Source: Acidobacteriota bacterium
Lineage (GTDB): Bacteria > Acidobacteriota > Blastocatellia > UBA7656
Direction of reading: 5' to 3'
Assembly (NCBI GenBank): GCA_040754075.1
Contig: JBFMDH010000021.1
Coordinates: forward strand, 61,901 to 125,900
Length of the DNA: 64,000 nt
Part shown: one piece after another, positions 1-9,772 of the stretch
Position numbering within the stretch: position 1 is the stretch's first letter
Layout of the letters: the number at the start of each line of letters is the position of its first letter
Made by a program: the position numbers and the translations under genes
Notes under the pieces: model-generated
Databases searched by the model: none
What the model was told of the DNA's origin: nothing
Seen by the model: the letters and a program-made list of their open reading frames with translations, nothing else

Positions 1-234
1 GGCATCATCGCACAGAAACAATTAACCTCTTTGCCGGGACTCGCCTGCCGGTATGTTTTGCTGTCGGATTTATTTCCGCAACTCAGAGGTCAGCGCGCGC
101 CGTTTACGGTGCGACTGATGGATGAACGCGCCGTGGTGATACTTTCGGCGTTGCACATCGATTATCAGCGCAAAGACATCGCCATTGATCACGGGTCAGA
201 TCGTTTCTCGACGATGTTGGATTATACCTGCTAA
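1..234 (+). CDS. C-terminal fragment, possible GntR-type regulator (UTRA-like tail)
   Basis: The first reading frame is open from base 1 to a TAA at 232-234, so this is probably the 3' end of a gene that begins outside the window (77 residues visible). The end reads IDYQRKDIAIDHGSDRF, which resembles the closing strand of UTRA effector-binding domains of GntR/HutC regulators, where a hydrophobic-aspartate stretch is followed by a DRF or DRY motif. The DNA-binding half is not visible, so the family call is inference. A TTG at 31 could also serve as a start, but nothing supports a 67-residue gene there. Confidence 0.4.
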   Translation, partial: GIIAQKQLTSLPGLACRYVLLSDLFPQLRGQRAPFTVRLMDERAVVILSALHIDYQRKDIAIDHGSDRFSTMLDYTC

Positions 235-475
235 TCATTTCGTAAACGCCAAGGCGCGTAAAATCGCCAAGCCTTATTGCTTTCAACTTGAGTTTTGGGT
301 GCAAAGAGAGTAAATTGCCCCCCATCAAGAGGGGAAGTTCGACTCAGGCTCTTTCTTGTTTTCCGTACATTGCACTCGGCAAAAAGAGGTAAAGACTGGC
401 GCATTGGTCTTTTACTCTTATAACGCTCACTTTGTTTAAAGCAAAACCTGCGCATAGCAGGTGGAGGAGGATACG

Positions 476-3400
476 ATGAGGTTTCATTCACTCAGTCGTT
501 GTGTATTGCTCCTGATTGTTCTGTCGTTGCTGGCGAATCTGGTTCCGGCACAATCAACCACCACAGGCCGCCTGACCGGTGTTGTTACCGACACCCAAGG
601 CGCGCTGGTTGGCGGGGCACAAATCACGGCTAAAAGTACGCAGACTCAAACCGAATATAAAGCAAAAGCCAATGATGAAGGCGGATGGTCAATTCCTTCG
701 CTTCCCAATGGCACCTATACGGTCACAATTACGGCTCAGGGCTTTAAATCGACAGTCATTCAAAACGTCAAAGTCGATACCGGGCTGGTGACAACTGCAA
801 ATGCTTCGCTGGAAGTCGGCGGCGCAACCGAACAGGTCGTCGTCACTTCGGGCGGCAGCGTCATTCAAACGGAAAGCGCCAACATTTCTTCGACCATCAC
901 CGGCAAGCAAATTAGCGAATTGCCGTGGGCGACGCGCGACGCCATGCAATTGGTGTTGACGCTTCCCGGCATTCAAACGCCGGGCACGCCGCGCACTTCT
1001 TCGGTGAACGGTCTGCCGAAATCTTCGCTCAACATCACCTTGGATGGCGCAAACATTCAAGACAATCTCTTGAAATCATCGGACGGCTTTTTCACTTCGA
1101 CGCAAGCGAAATCCGATGCCGTCGAAGAAGTCACGGTATCGACCGCTACACCGGGCGCAGAAAGCGCCGGTGAAGGCGCAGTGCAAATCAAGTTCGTCAC
1201 CAAACAAGGCTCGAACAACTATCGCGGCGCGCTGTTTTGGCAACATCGCAACACGGCGCTCAACAGCAACTACTATTTCAACAACATTGACGGATTGCCG
1301 CGCGACCATTTGATTTTGAATCAATATGGCGGCAACATCGGCGGTCCCATCTGGATTCCCAAGGTCTGGAAAGGCAAAGACCGGGCGTTTTTCTTTATCA
1401 ACATGGAGGAGTTCCGTTTGCCGCAAACCTACGATGCGGCGCGCACCGTGTTGGTCGATAGCGCGCGCGCAGGGATTTACACCTATAAAGATTCCACAGG
1501 CGCAATCCGAGCCATCAACCTCTATCAACTGGCGGCAGCGAAAAACCCGACGCTTCCGGCATCGGTCAGACAATACGCCACAACCCCTGACCCGACGATT
1601 GCCTCAGCACTTGGTTTAATCAATGAAGCCGCGCAAAAAGGCGTGCTCAAGAGCCGCATTGACACGGCAAATGATTACAACCGGATGGACCTGACCTTCC
1701 AGGACCCCGGACAAAACCTGCGCCGTTTCCCAACCGTCAGATTGGACTTCAACCTCACGGATAAACACCACCTGGAATTTGTCCACAACTACCAACATTA
1801 TTTCTCAGACCCGGATGGCGTGAACGGTCAACTCAATCAATATCCGGGAACCGGCATTGCGCTGGGCACACCGGGTATCACCGGCAGCATCTATCGCAAC
1901 AACTTCACTTTTGTGGCGGCAGAACGTTGGACCATCAGCAACAATCTCGTCAATGAAGTTCGCGCCACTTCATCAGGCAATGGCACGGTGGTTTTCACCC
2001 GCGAATTCTCACCGGGTCTCTACAACCTGTTTGGTGGCTTTGCCGTCGGCAACCCATACACCAGCGCATTCAACTCGCGCACTTCGCAATCGCGTCGCAA
2101 CACGCCGCTCAGAACCATCAGCGATAACCTCAGCTATCTGAAGGGTGCGCACTCTTTGAATTTCGGCTTGGCGTTTACGCGAGTCAAATCCTTCACCCAG
2201 GCGGTCAGCACCCATTATGTGCCAGCCATCGGCATCGGCATCGCCACCGGCGACCCGATCAATAACGGCAGCACTGCGATATTCACTCCGACAAATTTCC
2301 CCGGCAGCACCGCGACCCAACGCAGTGAAGCGGCGGCGCTCTATGCCCTGTTGACCGGCAGAATCAGCAGCACCACAAAGACGTTGTCAATCAATGGCGA
2401 TAGTTATGAACCGGTGCCTTTCACTGAATTCAATCATCAGGATGAATGGGGACTCTACGCGCAGGATTCGTGGAAAGTGAAACCCAATCTGACCTTGACC
2501 GGCGGCTTGCGTTGGGAATTTCAGGCATCGCCAATCAATGAAAACGATGTCTATACGCGAGTCGGATTGGATGGCTTGTTCGGCGTTTCAGGCATTGGCA
2601 ATCTCTTCAAACCGGGCGTCTTTGAAAATCCTGTGGTGCCGCAGTACAAGAAACTCGAACCCGGCGAGAAAGCCTACAAAAATCAATATACCAATTTTGC
2701 GCCGAGTCTGGGATTTGCCTGGACGCCGGAATACAAGAGCGGGATACTGAGCAAAATTTTCGGCGATTCGGGACAAACGGTTTTCCGTGGCGGTTATTCG
2801 ATTGCCTATGTGCGCGAAGGCTTCAACGCCTACATTTCGATGTTCGGCTCCAATCAAGGCGGTTTCTTCTCGGTCGGCACCAGCCCGACCACTTTCCCTG
2901 TGGAGTTTGGAACGGCAGGCAGCCGCTGGTTGCGTGACGGGGCGGCAAACTTACCGTTCCGCGCCACGCCGCAAGTGACCTTCCCGTTCACCGCTGCGCA
3001 AGGTTCATCGCTTAATGACTTCAATCCCAATCTCGATGTTGGCTACGTGCAGTCCTATACCTTCGGTTGGCAACGCGAGTTAAATCGCAATACCGCATTG
3101 GAAATTCGTTATGTCGGCAACCACGGACTCAAGATGTGGCGGCAATACAACATGAACGAAGTCAATGTGTTTGAGAATGGTTTCCTGAAGGAATTCCAGA
3201 ACGCCCAGAACAATCTGAAAATCAGTCGCGCCGCCGGACGCGGCAACAACTATGGCAATCTAGGGTTGCCCGGACAGGTCAATGTGCCGATCATCACGAC
3301 GATTTTCGGCAGCACCGACAGCAACACGGTCGTCTCGCTTGACCGTGGCACGGTGGGCAGCACGGCAAATTCGATTGCGACAAGTGTTACCCGAATGACG

Positions 3401-4426
3401 ACCTTGATTAACGCCGGGTTGGTTCCCGCAGTTACGCTGACCGACCCGAATAATCCGAGCATCACTTATAGACGTTCAAACTATTTCCTGATGAACCCGA
3501 TGGCTGGTTCATCCTGGATAATGGATAATGGTGGCGGCTCGACTTATAACGCCTTGCAACTTGAACTGCGCAGACGATTGTCAAACGGTTTATTGGTTCA
3601 AGGCAGCTATGTCTGGTCGAAGTCGTTGACCAATATGTTTGTCAATTCAAGCGCAGCCGCTTTAACGCCGACCACCCTGCGCGATTTTGAGTACGAAAAA
3701 GGTCCTGCGCCGCGCGACGTGCGTCATCAGTTCAAAGTCGACTGGATTTATGAATTGCCCATCGGGCAGGGACAACGCTTCCTGAATGGCAATATTCCGG
3801 TGCTCGGCAAACTCCTCGAAGGTTGGCAAATCGGCGGCGTCACCCGTATCCAATCGGGTACGCCGATACTGCTCACCGGCGGACGCGCGACCTTCAATCA
3901 AAATGACTCAGGCGTGGTCTTGCACAACATTGATGCCAAACAATTGCAAGACCTGGTCAAGATTCGTAAGTCAACCGTGTGCAGTCAGACCACAGGCAAA
4001 TGCCAAGGTGTGGTGTATTATCTGCCGATTGAATTTATCAACAACACCCTGGCGGCATTTGAAGTCGGCGGCAAAACCCTTGCGGATTTGAATCCGGGAA
4101 CGCCTTACATCGGGCCTCCTACGGAAGCCGGAAAACTCGGCAGCCGCATTTTCCTCTATGGCCCGTGGTTCGCCCGCTGGGATTTGAATTTGATGAAACG
4201 CACAAGGATCACCGAAAAGACCGATTTTGAGTTCCGCGTGCAATTCCTGAATGCGTTCAATCATCAGAATTTCACCATTCAAGGTTCCGGTACAGACGCT
4301 GCCGCGTCGGGCATCGGCGCGACCTTCGGACAGACCCGCAATGCCTATCGTGACTTCACGGTATCGGGCACCAATGATCCGGGCGGAAGACTCATCGAAT
4401 TCCAACTTCGTCTGAACTTCCGTTAA
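476..4426 (+). CDS. TonB-dependent receptor with N-terminal carboxypeptidase-regulatory domain (Oar-like)
   Basis: A 1316-residue outer-membrane beta-barrel protein, probably taking up an unknown large or polymeric substrate with TonB energy. A signal peptide (about residues 1-26, ending VPAQS) is followed by a carboxypeptidase-regulatory-like fold (about 30-110, GVVTDTQGALVGGAQI), a plug region (about 120-230, with TITGKQISELPWATRDAM) and a long barrel rich in aromatic strands, ending in FQLRLNFR. This layout is typical of the large Oar/TonB receptors that are abundant in Acidobacteria. The start chosen is ATG 476, because GGAGGAGG at 463-470 sits five bases upstream; an in-frame GTG at 461 overlaps that ribosome site and is unlikely. 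No TonB box or adjacent SusD-like partner is visible, so the substrate cannot be guessed. A terminator follows directly. Confidence 0.9.
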   Translation: MRFHSLSRCVLLLIVLSLLANLVPAQSTTTGRLTGVVTDTQGALVGGAQITAKSTQTQTEYKAKANDEGGWSIPSLPNGTYTVTITAQGFKSTVIQNVKVDTGLVTTANASLEVGGATEQVVVTSGGSVIQTESANISSTITGKQISELPWATRDAMQLVLTLPGIQTPGTPRTSSVNGLPKSSLNITLDGANIQDNLLKSSDGFFTSTQAKSDAVEEVTVSTATPGAESAGEGAVQIKFVTKQGSNNYRGALFWQHRNTALNSNYYFNNIDGLPRDHLILNQYGGNIGGPIWIPKVWKGKDRAFFFINMEEFRLPQTYDAARTVLVDSARAGIYTYKDSTGAIRAINLYQLAAAKNPTLPASVRQYATTPDPTIASALGLINEAAQKGVLKSRIDTANDYNRMDLTFQDPGQNLRRFPTVRLDFNLTDKHHLEFVHNYQHYFSDPDGVNGQLNQYPGTGIALGTPGITGSIYRNNFTFVAAERWTISNNLVNEVRATSSGNGTVVFTREFSPGLYNLFGGFAVGNPYTSAFNSRTSQSRRNTPLRTISDNLSYLKGAHSLNFGLAFTRVKSFTQAVSTHYVPAIGIGIATGDPINNGSTAIFTPTNFPGSTATQRSEAAALYALLTGRISSTTKTLSINGDSYEPVPFTEFNHQDEWGLYAQDSWKVKPNLTLTGGLRWEFQASPINENDVYTRVGLDGLFGVSGIGNLFKPGVFENPVVPQYKKLEPGEKAYKNQYTNFAPSLGFAWTPEYKSGILSKIFGDSGQTVFRGGYSIAYVREGFNAYISMFGSNQGGFFSVGTSPTTFPVEFGTAGSRWLRDGAANLPFRATPQVTFPFTAAQGSSLNDFNPNLDVGYVQSYTFGWQRELNRNTALEIRYVGNHGLKMWRQYNMNEVNVFENGFLKEFQNAQNNLKISRAAGRGNNYGNLGLPGQVNVPIITTIFGSTDSNTVVSLDRGTVGSTANSIATSVTRMTTLINAGLVPAVTLTDPNNPSITYRRSNYFLMNPMAGSSWIMDNGGGSTYNALQLELRRRLSNGLLVQGSYVWSKSLTNMFVNSSAAALTPTTLRDFEYEKGPAPRDVRHQFKVDWIYELPIGQGQRFLNGNIPVLGKLLEGWQIGGVTRIQSGTPILLTGGRATFNQNDSGVVLHNIDAKQLQDLVKIRKSTVCSQTTGKCQGVVYYLPIEFINNTLAAFEVGGKTLADLNPGTPYIGPPTEAGKLGSRIFLYGPWFARWDLNLMKRTRITEKTDFEFRVQFLNAFNHQNFTIQGSGTDAAASGIGATFGQTRNAYRDFTVSGTNDPGGRLIEFQLRLNFR

Positions 4427-4448
4427 GCTCTAAGGTCATTTAAACTTC

Positions 4449-4487
4449 AAGCCTCGGCTTCCTTGCAGGAGTCGAGGCTTTTTTATT
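4449..4487 (+). terminator. Rho-independent terminator after the TonB receptor
   Basis: AAGCCTCG at 4449-4456 pairs with CGAGGCTT at 4473-4480. Part of the loop can extend the stem (TCCT with AGGA). A T-rich run follows immediately. It lies 22 bases after the receptor stop codon. Confidence 0.85.
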
Positions 4488-4528
4488 TGCACGAAATTTA
4501 AGAATCTTTCGCGCCCAGGCATCCTTGC

Positions 4529-4558
4529 TTGACACTCGAAAACCCCCGTCATCATAAT
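4529..4558 (+). promoter_or_regulatory. Probable sigma-70-type promoter of the M20 peptidase gene
   Basis: TTGACA at 4529-4534 is a perfect -35 box; CATAAT at 4553-4558 follows after 18 bases. Transcription would begin near 4565, downstream of the ATG at 4557. This argues that the peptidase begins at the later ATG (4608). Confidence 0.5.
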
Positions 4559-4607
4559 GACCGCGCCAAAATCAGCACGAATTTCTAAAGGAGAATCCGC
4601 TTATCTT

Positions 4608-5972
4608 ATGGGAGAAAATCTTTACACCAATTTAAATTCCTATATCAAAGATTCACGCAATGAATTTGAAGACAAGTTGGGTGAGTTCGTCGAAATTCCA
4701 ACTATCAGCATGGAACCCGAACGCAAAGACGATATACGGCGCGGCGCAACCTTAGCCAAACAATATCTCGAAGCCATCGGCGCAACCGCCGAAATTTATG
4801 AAACGCCCGGCAACCCTGTAGTCTTCGGACAACTGCGCGCCGGTGACCATTACCCGACCGTCACCATCTACAATCACCTTGATGTGCAACCGGCAAATGC
4901 CGATGAGTGGCACAAAGCGCCGTTTACTTTCTATAAAGAAAACGGGCGTTACGAAGGGCGCGGCACCACCGATGATAAAGGTCCGGCGCTTACGGCGATG
5001 CTCGCTTCGCGTTACGCCGCGCAAAACCATTTACCGCTCAATATCAATTTCATCTGGGAACTCGAAGAAGAAATCGGCAGCCCCAACTTTGAGCACTTTA
5101 TCAAAAACAATGTGAAGAAGCTGAAAACCGATTCCGTTTTGGTGAGCGACACCATCTGGATTTCGCGCAAAAAACCCGCAGTGCCATATGGGTTAAGAGG
5201 CATGATGCTAGTGACGATGACCTTGCAGACCGGCGCGAAAGATGTGCATTCGGGACTCACGGGCGGCGCGGCGCGCAATCCCATCGGCGAACTTTGCAAA
5301 GTGATTGATGAATGTTATGACGCGACCACCGGCAAGGTGAAAATCAAAGGCTTTTACGATGCCGTTCGCAAAGCGACGAAACAGGAGGTGCAAAGTTTTC
5401 TCGATTCAGGCTTCACTGCGAAAGGCTTCAAGAAAGCCCACGAATTGAAAGCCTTGCGCTTCGATGATGAAGCAAGCGTCTTGAAAGCGGTGATGGCGCT
5501 TCCGACATTCGAGGTGCATGGCATCAGCGGCGGCTATCAAGGATCGGGCGTCAAGACCATCGTGCCTTATCAGGCGCAGGCGAAAATCAGTTGCCGATTG
5601 GTTCCTGACCAGAACCCCAAAGCGGTTTTTGCCCTGGTGCGCGATTTCGTAAAAGCGAAAAACCCGGATATCAAAGTGGAATTTCAGGGGGCGCTTGAAC
5701 CTTATGTTGGCGAATTCGGCGGCAAATATTCCGAAGCCGCAACCGAAGCCATGCAATTTGCGTTTGGCGCAAAGCCCGCATTCACCCGCGAAGGCGGCTC
5801 CATTGGCGCAGTTGTGACGATGAAGAAATATTTGAAAGTGCCGATTAACTTTTTAGGCTTGTCGTTGCCCGAACATGGCTATCATGCGAAGAACGAAAAT
5901 TTCGACTGGTACATGGCTTCAGGCGGCATGAAAATGTTCGTGCGCTATTTAGATAAGATCAGTCGATTCTAA
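4608..5972 (+). CDS. M20 family metallopeptidase (dipeptidase, CPG2/ArgE/DapE-like)
   Basis: A 454-residue cytoplasmic zinc peptidase expected to hydrolyse dipeptides or N-acyl amino acids. The co-catalytic metal site is visible: HLDVQP near residue 90, GTTDDKGP about 30 residues later (bridging aspartate), and the EEEIGSP catalytic/metal glutamate pair near residue 155. A dimerisation insert with the DVHSG motif follows, and a late metal ligand is expected in LPEHGYH. Length fits the family. ATG 4608 is preferred over the in-frame ATG 4557, because the likely promoter's -10 box overlaps 4557 and AAAGGAG (4587-4593) lies upstream, though 14 bases from the start, which is long. It is a single-gene unit between two terminators. 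The exact substrate is unknown. Confidence 0.88.
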   Translation: MGENLYTNLNSYIKDSRNEFEDKLGEFVEIPTISMEPERKDDIRRGATLAKQYLEAIGATAEIYETPGNPVVFGQLRAGDHYPTVTIYNHLDVQPANADEWHKAPFTFYKENGRYEGRGTTDDKGPALTAMLASRYAAQNHLPLNINFIWELEEEIGSPNFEHFIKNNVKKLKTDSVLVSDTIWISRKKPAVPYGLRGMMLVTMTLQTGAKDVHSGLTGGAARNPIGELCKVIDECYDATTGKVKIKGFYDAVRKATKQEVQSFLDSGFTAKGFKKAHELKALRFDDEASVLKAVMALPTFEVHGISGGYQGSGVKTIVPYQAQAKISCRLVPDQNPKAVFALVRDFVKAKNPDIKVEFQGALEPYVGEFGGKYSEAATEAMQFAFGAKPAFTREGGSIGAVVTMKKYLKVPINFLGLSLPEHGYHAKNENFDWYMASGGMKMFVRYLDKISRF

Positions 5973-5995
5973 ATTGGTTAATATCCAGTCCGGTG

Positions 5996-6028
5996 AAAGC
6001 GAGTGATAATCAATTCACTCGCTTTTTC
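5996..6028 (+). terminator. Rho-independent terminator after the M20 peptidase
   Basis: An 11-bp perfect stem (AAAGCGAGTGA 5996-6006 with TCACTCGCTTT 6015-6025), an 8-base loop, and T's from the end of the stem to 6027. Confidence 0.9.
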
Positions 6029-6244
6029 TCTTTGACTTTAATGCGCTAAAAACCCGTATCTTGAGTTGCCCGAAAAGCGGTTTGGTTGTATCGTTGTCTC
6101 CCTTCTGCGGGTGGTGAGTTTGAGCGCAAGCAACGAAAAATGCACGCCCATCAACGAAGACTTTGCGGGCTTTTTTGCGACACAGGTTTTCGGATACGAG
6201 AATCGTCTAAAAAGCACTATTTTTATTGAGGGAAATGAGGTTTA

Positions 6245-6273
6245 TTGCTACTGAAACAGGCGTGCGGTATAAT
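6245..6273 (+). promoter_or_regulatory. Sigma-70-type promoter of the FHA/kinase cassette
   Basis: TTGCTA (6245-6250), a 17-base spacer and a perfect TATAAT (6268-6273). The ATG of the first FHA gene lies about 50 bases beyond the expected start point. Confidence 0.7.
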
Positions 6274-6327
6274 CGGCTTTCGGAAAAATAATAACTCCCG
6301 AGAGAAACCCTCGGAGGAAGCAGCCCT

Positions 6328-7182
6328 ATGATTAGGTGTAATAATTGCGCAACTCATAATATAGACGGTAGCGAATATTGTGACGAGTGTGGGATGAAAC
6401 TCGACGCCGGCTACGCGCCAAAATTTTTAAAACGCGAGGAAGCTCCGCCGGACTATCAACCGCCAACGGCGGCACCGCCACCGTCGCCACCGCGTTATGA
6501 CAGCATCCCGCCGGCTACGCGCCTGCCTGCGCCGATTCAAGAACCGCCAACTCACGAATCCGCGATTCCTGCGCCGCCCTCGTTTACGACTTCTACGAGT
6601 TTTCCCAAACCTGCCATGCCGATTCGTTCGTCAGGCGCTGAGAAAACCCCTAGCGGCAGCAATGACGTCTTACCGGTCGCGAGTAATGACCGACCCTCGT
6701 CGATGAACACCACGGTTGCCGATGTGTCGCGAAGCGAAATTACCGAACAGCGCAATACACCGAAAACTTATGTGCTGTCGCAACGTGGGCGCACCGAAGG
6801 GTTGCGCTCAGACCAGAGCGAATTAAACCTTGAGAACAATGCTGACATCTTTGCCAAACTGGTGATTGAACGCGGCGGTCGCGTCGGCAAAGAGTTTGCC
6901 ATCAGCGGCATTGAAACCAGCATTGGTCGCTGGGACGCCGACAGCGGCATCTTCCCCGATGTCGATTTGGACGAAGATGACCCGGAAGCCAAGGTCTCGC
7001 GCCGCCATGCGCGAATCATTAAACACAATGGGCAGTTTTTAATTGAAGATTTAGGCTCAACCAATGGCACCTTTGTCAATCGCGGCAGACGCTTACTGCC
7101 CGGCAAACGTCAGATGCTGCAACACGGCGATGAAGTCATCGTCGGCAAAACTTTCTTAAAATTTCAGGTTATTAAACAATAA
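6328..7182 (+). CDS. Zinc-ribbon and FHA domain protein
   Basis: A 284-residue soluble protein likely to bind phosphothreonine peptides. The N-terminus is a short zinc ribbon (CNNC and CDEC, cysteines at residues 4, 7, 18, 21). A proline-rich linker (about 30-100) and a polar segment follow. The C-terminal FHA domain (about 178-284) shows the diagnostic GRW, SRRHARI and DLGSTNGTFVN motifs that contact phosphothreonine. GGAGG at 6313-6317 precedes ATG 6328. It is the first gene of a same-strand cassette with a Ser/Thr kinase and a phosphatase, so a natural inference is that it reads the kinase's phosphorylation marks. No enzyme domain or membrane segment is present. Confidence 0.88.
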   Translation: MIRCNNCATHNIDGSEYCDECGMKLDAGYAPKFLKREEAPPDYQPPTAAPPPSPPRYDSIPPATRLPAPIQEPPTHESAIPAPPSFTTSTSFPKPAMPIRSSGAEKTPSGSNDVLPVASNDRPSSMNTTVADVSRSEITEQRNTPKTYVLSQRGRTEGLRSDQSELNLENNADIFAKLVIERGGRVGKEFAISGIETSIGRWDADSGIFPDVDLDEDDPEAKVSRRHARIIKHNGQFLIEDLGSTNGTFVNRGRRLLPGKRQMLQHGDEVIVGKTFLKFQVIKQ

Positions 7183-7370
7183 TTGATTGAATTGCTTCAC
7201 CGATTGTCAGCATAAATTTACGCAGGATTTTATAAAGCGTTTTGCCTGTTTGCAGTATCCGTGCAAAACTTAAATAATCAGAATGACAAATTTGCAAAGC
7301 GGCACTTGAGGATAGTTTTCAACTCAGCCAGCAATCATAAAACAGCGCGTTCATCTGGAACAGAAGGATT

Positions 7371-8834
7371 ATGCCTGAATCGAAAAAACCTAAAAAGTCG
7401 GCGGGTGTTCAACTCGAACCGGGCACGCTTTTACTGGACAGATATTCCATCGTGCGCCGTGTTGGCGGCGGCGGTATGGGTTCAGTTTATCAAGCCAAAG
7501 ATAAACGGCTTGCCGATAGACTCTGCGCCGTTAAAGAGATGATCGAGTTATTTGCCGATGCCTCGCAACGCGCCAAAGCGGTCGAAGATTTCCTACGCGA
7601 ATCCGAAGTCCTGGCGCAACTCGAACATCCCTCCATTCCAACCATCTACGATTACTTTAATGAGAGCGGGAAATATTATCTGGTGATGCGCTGGATAGGT
7701 GGCGGCGACCTCGCTCAACAAATGCAGGTGCGTGGCGGCGTCGTGGATGAAACGGCTGTGACCAAATGGGCAATTCAAATCTGCGATGTGTTGCATTACA
7801 TTCATTCGCAAAATCCGCCGATTATTTATCGCGACCTCAAACCTGCAAACCTCATGCTTGATGACAAATCGCAACGCGTCATGCTGGTCGATTTCGGCAT
7901 TGCCCGCATTGTGCGTCCGACAGAAAAAGGCGTCACCGCGATTGGCACGATGGGATATGCGCCGCCGGAATTGTTTGCCGGAAAGGTTGAACCGCGTTCC
8001 GATATTTACTCGTTGGGCGCAACCATGTTTCATATGCTCACCGGGTCAGACCCGCAGGATAATCCTTTGTTAATTTTCGATTTCAGCAAAAATCCGACGC
8101 CGCGACAGATCAATCCCAATATTACGCCGGAGATGGAAAAACTGTTAATGCGGGCGGTGGCACATTCGCCTGACGAGAGACCGGTTTCGGCGCAGGAGTT
8201 CATGCATGAGTTGCAAAACCACCTGACTTATCTGAGCAATCGTGAGGTCACGCAAGATAAATCCAACCGCGAAAGTAGAGTCGAAGTCCCGTTGAAATCG
8301 CGCGATTCGCTGGGCGTCGGGGTTCAGACCAATCAACCGGCAAGCGTGCAACCGCAGGCGCAGACCTGGGTTTTTTGCGGACATTGCGGCGATAAAATCG
8401 GGGTTGATGATGTCTTTTGCGCGCATTGTGGCCAGCGCCAACCCCTGGTGGGAACGCCTGCGCCAAGCAATAATGTTGCGCTGCCTTCGCGCGCCACAGC
8501 TAAACTGCTGATTCTTGGCGCCAACGATGGCGTCAAACCATTCACTATCGATAAAGAAAGTATTCTGCTCGGACGCACAGACCCGCACACCGGCATCTTT
8601 CCCGAAATTGATTTAACGATGTATGACCCGGAGACCAAAGTCTCGCGTCGCCACGCCCGGATTTACCGGCAGGGAGAACAATTCCTGGTTGAAGATTTAG
8701 GTTCGGTAAACGGCACGGTGGTCAATTCCGTCAATGGCGGGTCAATTCGTTTAAACACCAAAGCGCCACGGGTACTGACAGCGGGTGACGAATTAAAACT
8801 CGGCGGAACCTTATTGAAATTTGTGCTAACGTAA
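7371..8834 (+). CDS. Serine/threonine protein kinase with zinc-ribbon and FHA domains
   Basis: A 487-residue Hanks-type kinase. Visible landmarks: glycine loop GGGGMGSVY (residues 32-40), ATP-anchoring lysine in AVKEM (K55), catalytic loop YRDLKPAN (about 153-160, with Tyr in place of the usual His before RD, a common bacterial variant), DFG at about 175, and GTMGYAPPE for the activation segment and APE motif. After the kinase (about 24-285) comes a zinc ribbon (FCGHC and FCAHCGQ, about 335-355), then an FHA domain (about 378-487; GRTD, SRRHARI, DLGSVNGT). No transmembrane helix or extracellular sensor is present, so the kinase is cytosolic and probably controlled through its own FHA domain or partners. 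AGAAGGA precedes the ATG. Confidence 0.93.
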   Translation: MPESKKPKKSAGVQLEPGTLLLDRYSIVRRVGGGGMGSVYQAKDKRLADRLCAVKEMIELFADASQRAKAVEDFLRESEVLAQLEHPSIPTIYDYFNESGKYYLVMRWIGGGDLAQQMQVRGGVVDETAVTKWAIQICDVLHYIHSQNPPIIYRDLKPANLMLDDKSQRVMLVDFGIARIVRPTEKGVTAIGTMGYAPPELFAGKVEPRSDIYSLGATMFHMLTGSDPQDNPLLIFDFSKNPTPRQINPNITPEMEKLLMRAVAHSPDERPVSAQEFMHELQNHLTYLSNREVTQDKSNRESRVEVPLKSRDSLGVGVQTNQPASVQPQAQTWVFCGHCGDKIGVDDVFCAHCGQRQPLVGTPAPSNNVALPSRATAKLLILGANDGVKPFTIDKESILLGRTDPHTGIFPEIDLTMYDPETKVSRRHARIYRQGEQFLVEDLGSVNGTVVNSVNGGSIRLNTKAPRVLTAGDELKLGGTLLKFVLT

Positions 8835-8835
8835 T

Positions 8836-8913
8836 CGGTTGCCGGTAGTTGGTAGTCAGTGGTCGGTAAAAGGACTGCTTGTTACCGGCTTCCGACTAGC
8901 GCTTACGGACTAC
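8836..8913. repeat. Spacer palindrome, family R1 (GGTAGT-type words)
   Basis: The left arm 8841-8869 repeats a GGTAGT/GGTCGGTAA-type word. The right arm 8882-8913 carries the complementary words TTACCGGCTTCCGACT and CGGACTAC. It occupies most of the gap and ends seven bases before the next start codon, leaving no recognisable ribosome site for that gene. A related segment lies inside the heptosyltransferase gene at 62709-62743. Confidence 0.65.
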
Positions 8914-8920
8914 TCTGTTT

Positions 8921-9634
8921 ATGACCAGATTTTGTCCTTATTGTGGAAACCAGATAAGCCTGCGCTCCAAGTTTTGTCCGAAATGCGGTAAAAACCTCCC
9001 GACCCCAAGACATGGGGTTGCGGTTCAAGAGCCTGACGCAGCCGTTGCCAAACCGATTCCTGAATTAGTTGAAAAGATGAACCGCGCGGCGAGTGCGCCG
9101 CCTGCTACATTGAATGTACCGTCTTACGTTGACGCCCAAGCTGATGCCGCAAAAGCGCCGCCGTTGGCTGCCGCCGAACATCGGATTGCGCCGCCAACCC
9201 ATGCCTTCATCGGCTTGCATAAACAGGCGGGATTCGGCTTGCGTTATGGCGCCTGGATGTTCGATTTTCTGCTCACCTTGATTGTCATCATGGGTTCGAC
9301 ATTTTTAATTTCAGCCGTCGGCAGACGTTCCATCGTTGATTCCAACCGCGATTTGTTCATCGTCGCGGGCGTTACCTTCCTGCTCTTATTTTTAAATTTT
9401 ATCGTGATGGCAGGACGCAGCGGGCAAAGCATCGGCATGCGCATCATCGGCATTCAAATCATCTACAACAACGGCAGACCCTTTACCATCAAAGGCGCGC
9501 TCATCAGACACCTGATTGGTTATCCGCTTTCGATGCTGGCAGGGTTTCTGGGTTTTTTGTGGATGCTCTGGGACCCGCGCCAACAAGGCTGGCACGATAA
9601 ACTTGCGAAAACCATTGTGGTAATGTCACGATAG
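8921..9634 (+). CDS. Zinc-ribbon and RDD domain membrane protein
   Basis: A 237-residue inner-membrane protein. A zinc ribbon (CPYC and CPKC) opens the chain, followed by an Ala/Pro-rich linker and an RDD domain (about 103-235) with its characteristic early Arg and Asp (RYGAWMFDFLLT) and late WDPRQQGWHDKLAKT. Three or four hydrophobic helices are visible (about 110-130, 145-165, 195-215). RDD proteins are poorly characterised; some have been linked to ion transport. The zinc ribbon resembles those of the two preceding genes, suggesting a common scaffold. The ATG lacks an upstream Shine-Dalgarno sequence because a repeat fills the gap. Confidence 0.85.
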   Translation: MTRFCPYCGNQISLRSKFCPKCGKNLPTPRHGVAVQEPDAAVAKPIPELVEKMNRAASAPPATLNVPSYVDAQADAAKAPPLAAAEHRIAPPTHAFIGLHKQAGFGLRYGAWMFDFLLTLIVIMGSTFLISAVGRRSIVDSNRDLFIVAGVTFLLLFLNFIVMAGRSGQSIGMRIIGIQIIYNNGRPFTIKGALIRHLIGYPLSMLAGFLGFLWMLWDPRQQGWHDKLAKTIVVMSR

Positions 9635-9772
9635 GATTCAGGATTCAGGGAAAGGAAAGTATGAAGGATGAACGATGAACGATGAACAAAAAACGTTTTG
9701 CAGTTGTTTATCCTTCATCCTTCCGCCTTCATCGTTTCTTCTCCCCTGAATCCTGAACCTTGAACCCTGGAA
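9634..9772. repeat. Dispersed palindromic spacer element R2, copy 1
   Basis: The left arm carries GGATTCAGGATTCAGGG and tandem GATGAAC words; the right arm carries CCTTCCGCCTTCATCG, TTTCTTCTCCCCTGAATCC and TGAACC. A second copy with the same order and very similar sequence lies at 38126-38268. Both copies fill the gap between a stop codon and the next same-strand start. Confidence 0.85.

Larger units (their letters stand above)
5973..6327. other. Gene-free spacer with terminators and promoter
   Basis: This holds the strong terminator at 5996-6028, a weaker terminator-like element (GCCC 6146-6149, GGGC 6167-6170, then six T), and the promoter at 6245-6273. A TTG-initiated 62-codon frame inside it has no ribosome site and no recognisable content, so no gene is called. 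Confidence 0.6.

Noticed and set aside
461..475. GTG 461 as start of the TonB receptor
   Set aside because: It overlaps the strong Shine-Dalgarno sequence that serves ATG 476, and would add five residues before a clear signal peptide.
4557..4607. ATG 4557 as start of the M20 peptidase
   Set aside because: It overlaps the -10 box of the likely promoter and would lie upstream of the transcript start.
6066..6254. A 62-codon frame in the spacer before the FHA cassette
   Set aside because: TTG start without ribosome site, and it runs through a terminator-like hairpin and into the -35 box of the promoter.
7261..7542. A 93-codon frame overlapping the kinase start
   Set aside because: GTG start in another frame across the kinase ribosome site; no domain and a shadow of the kinase sequence.
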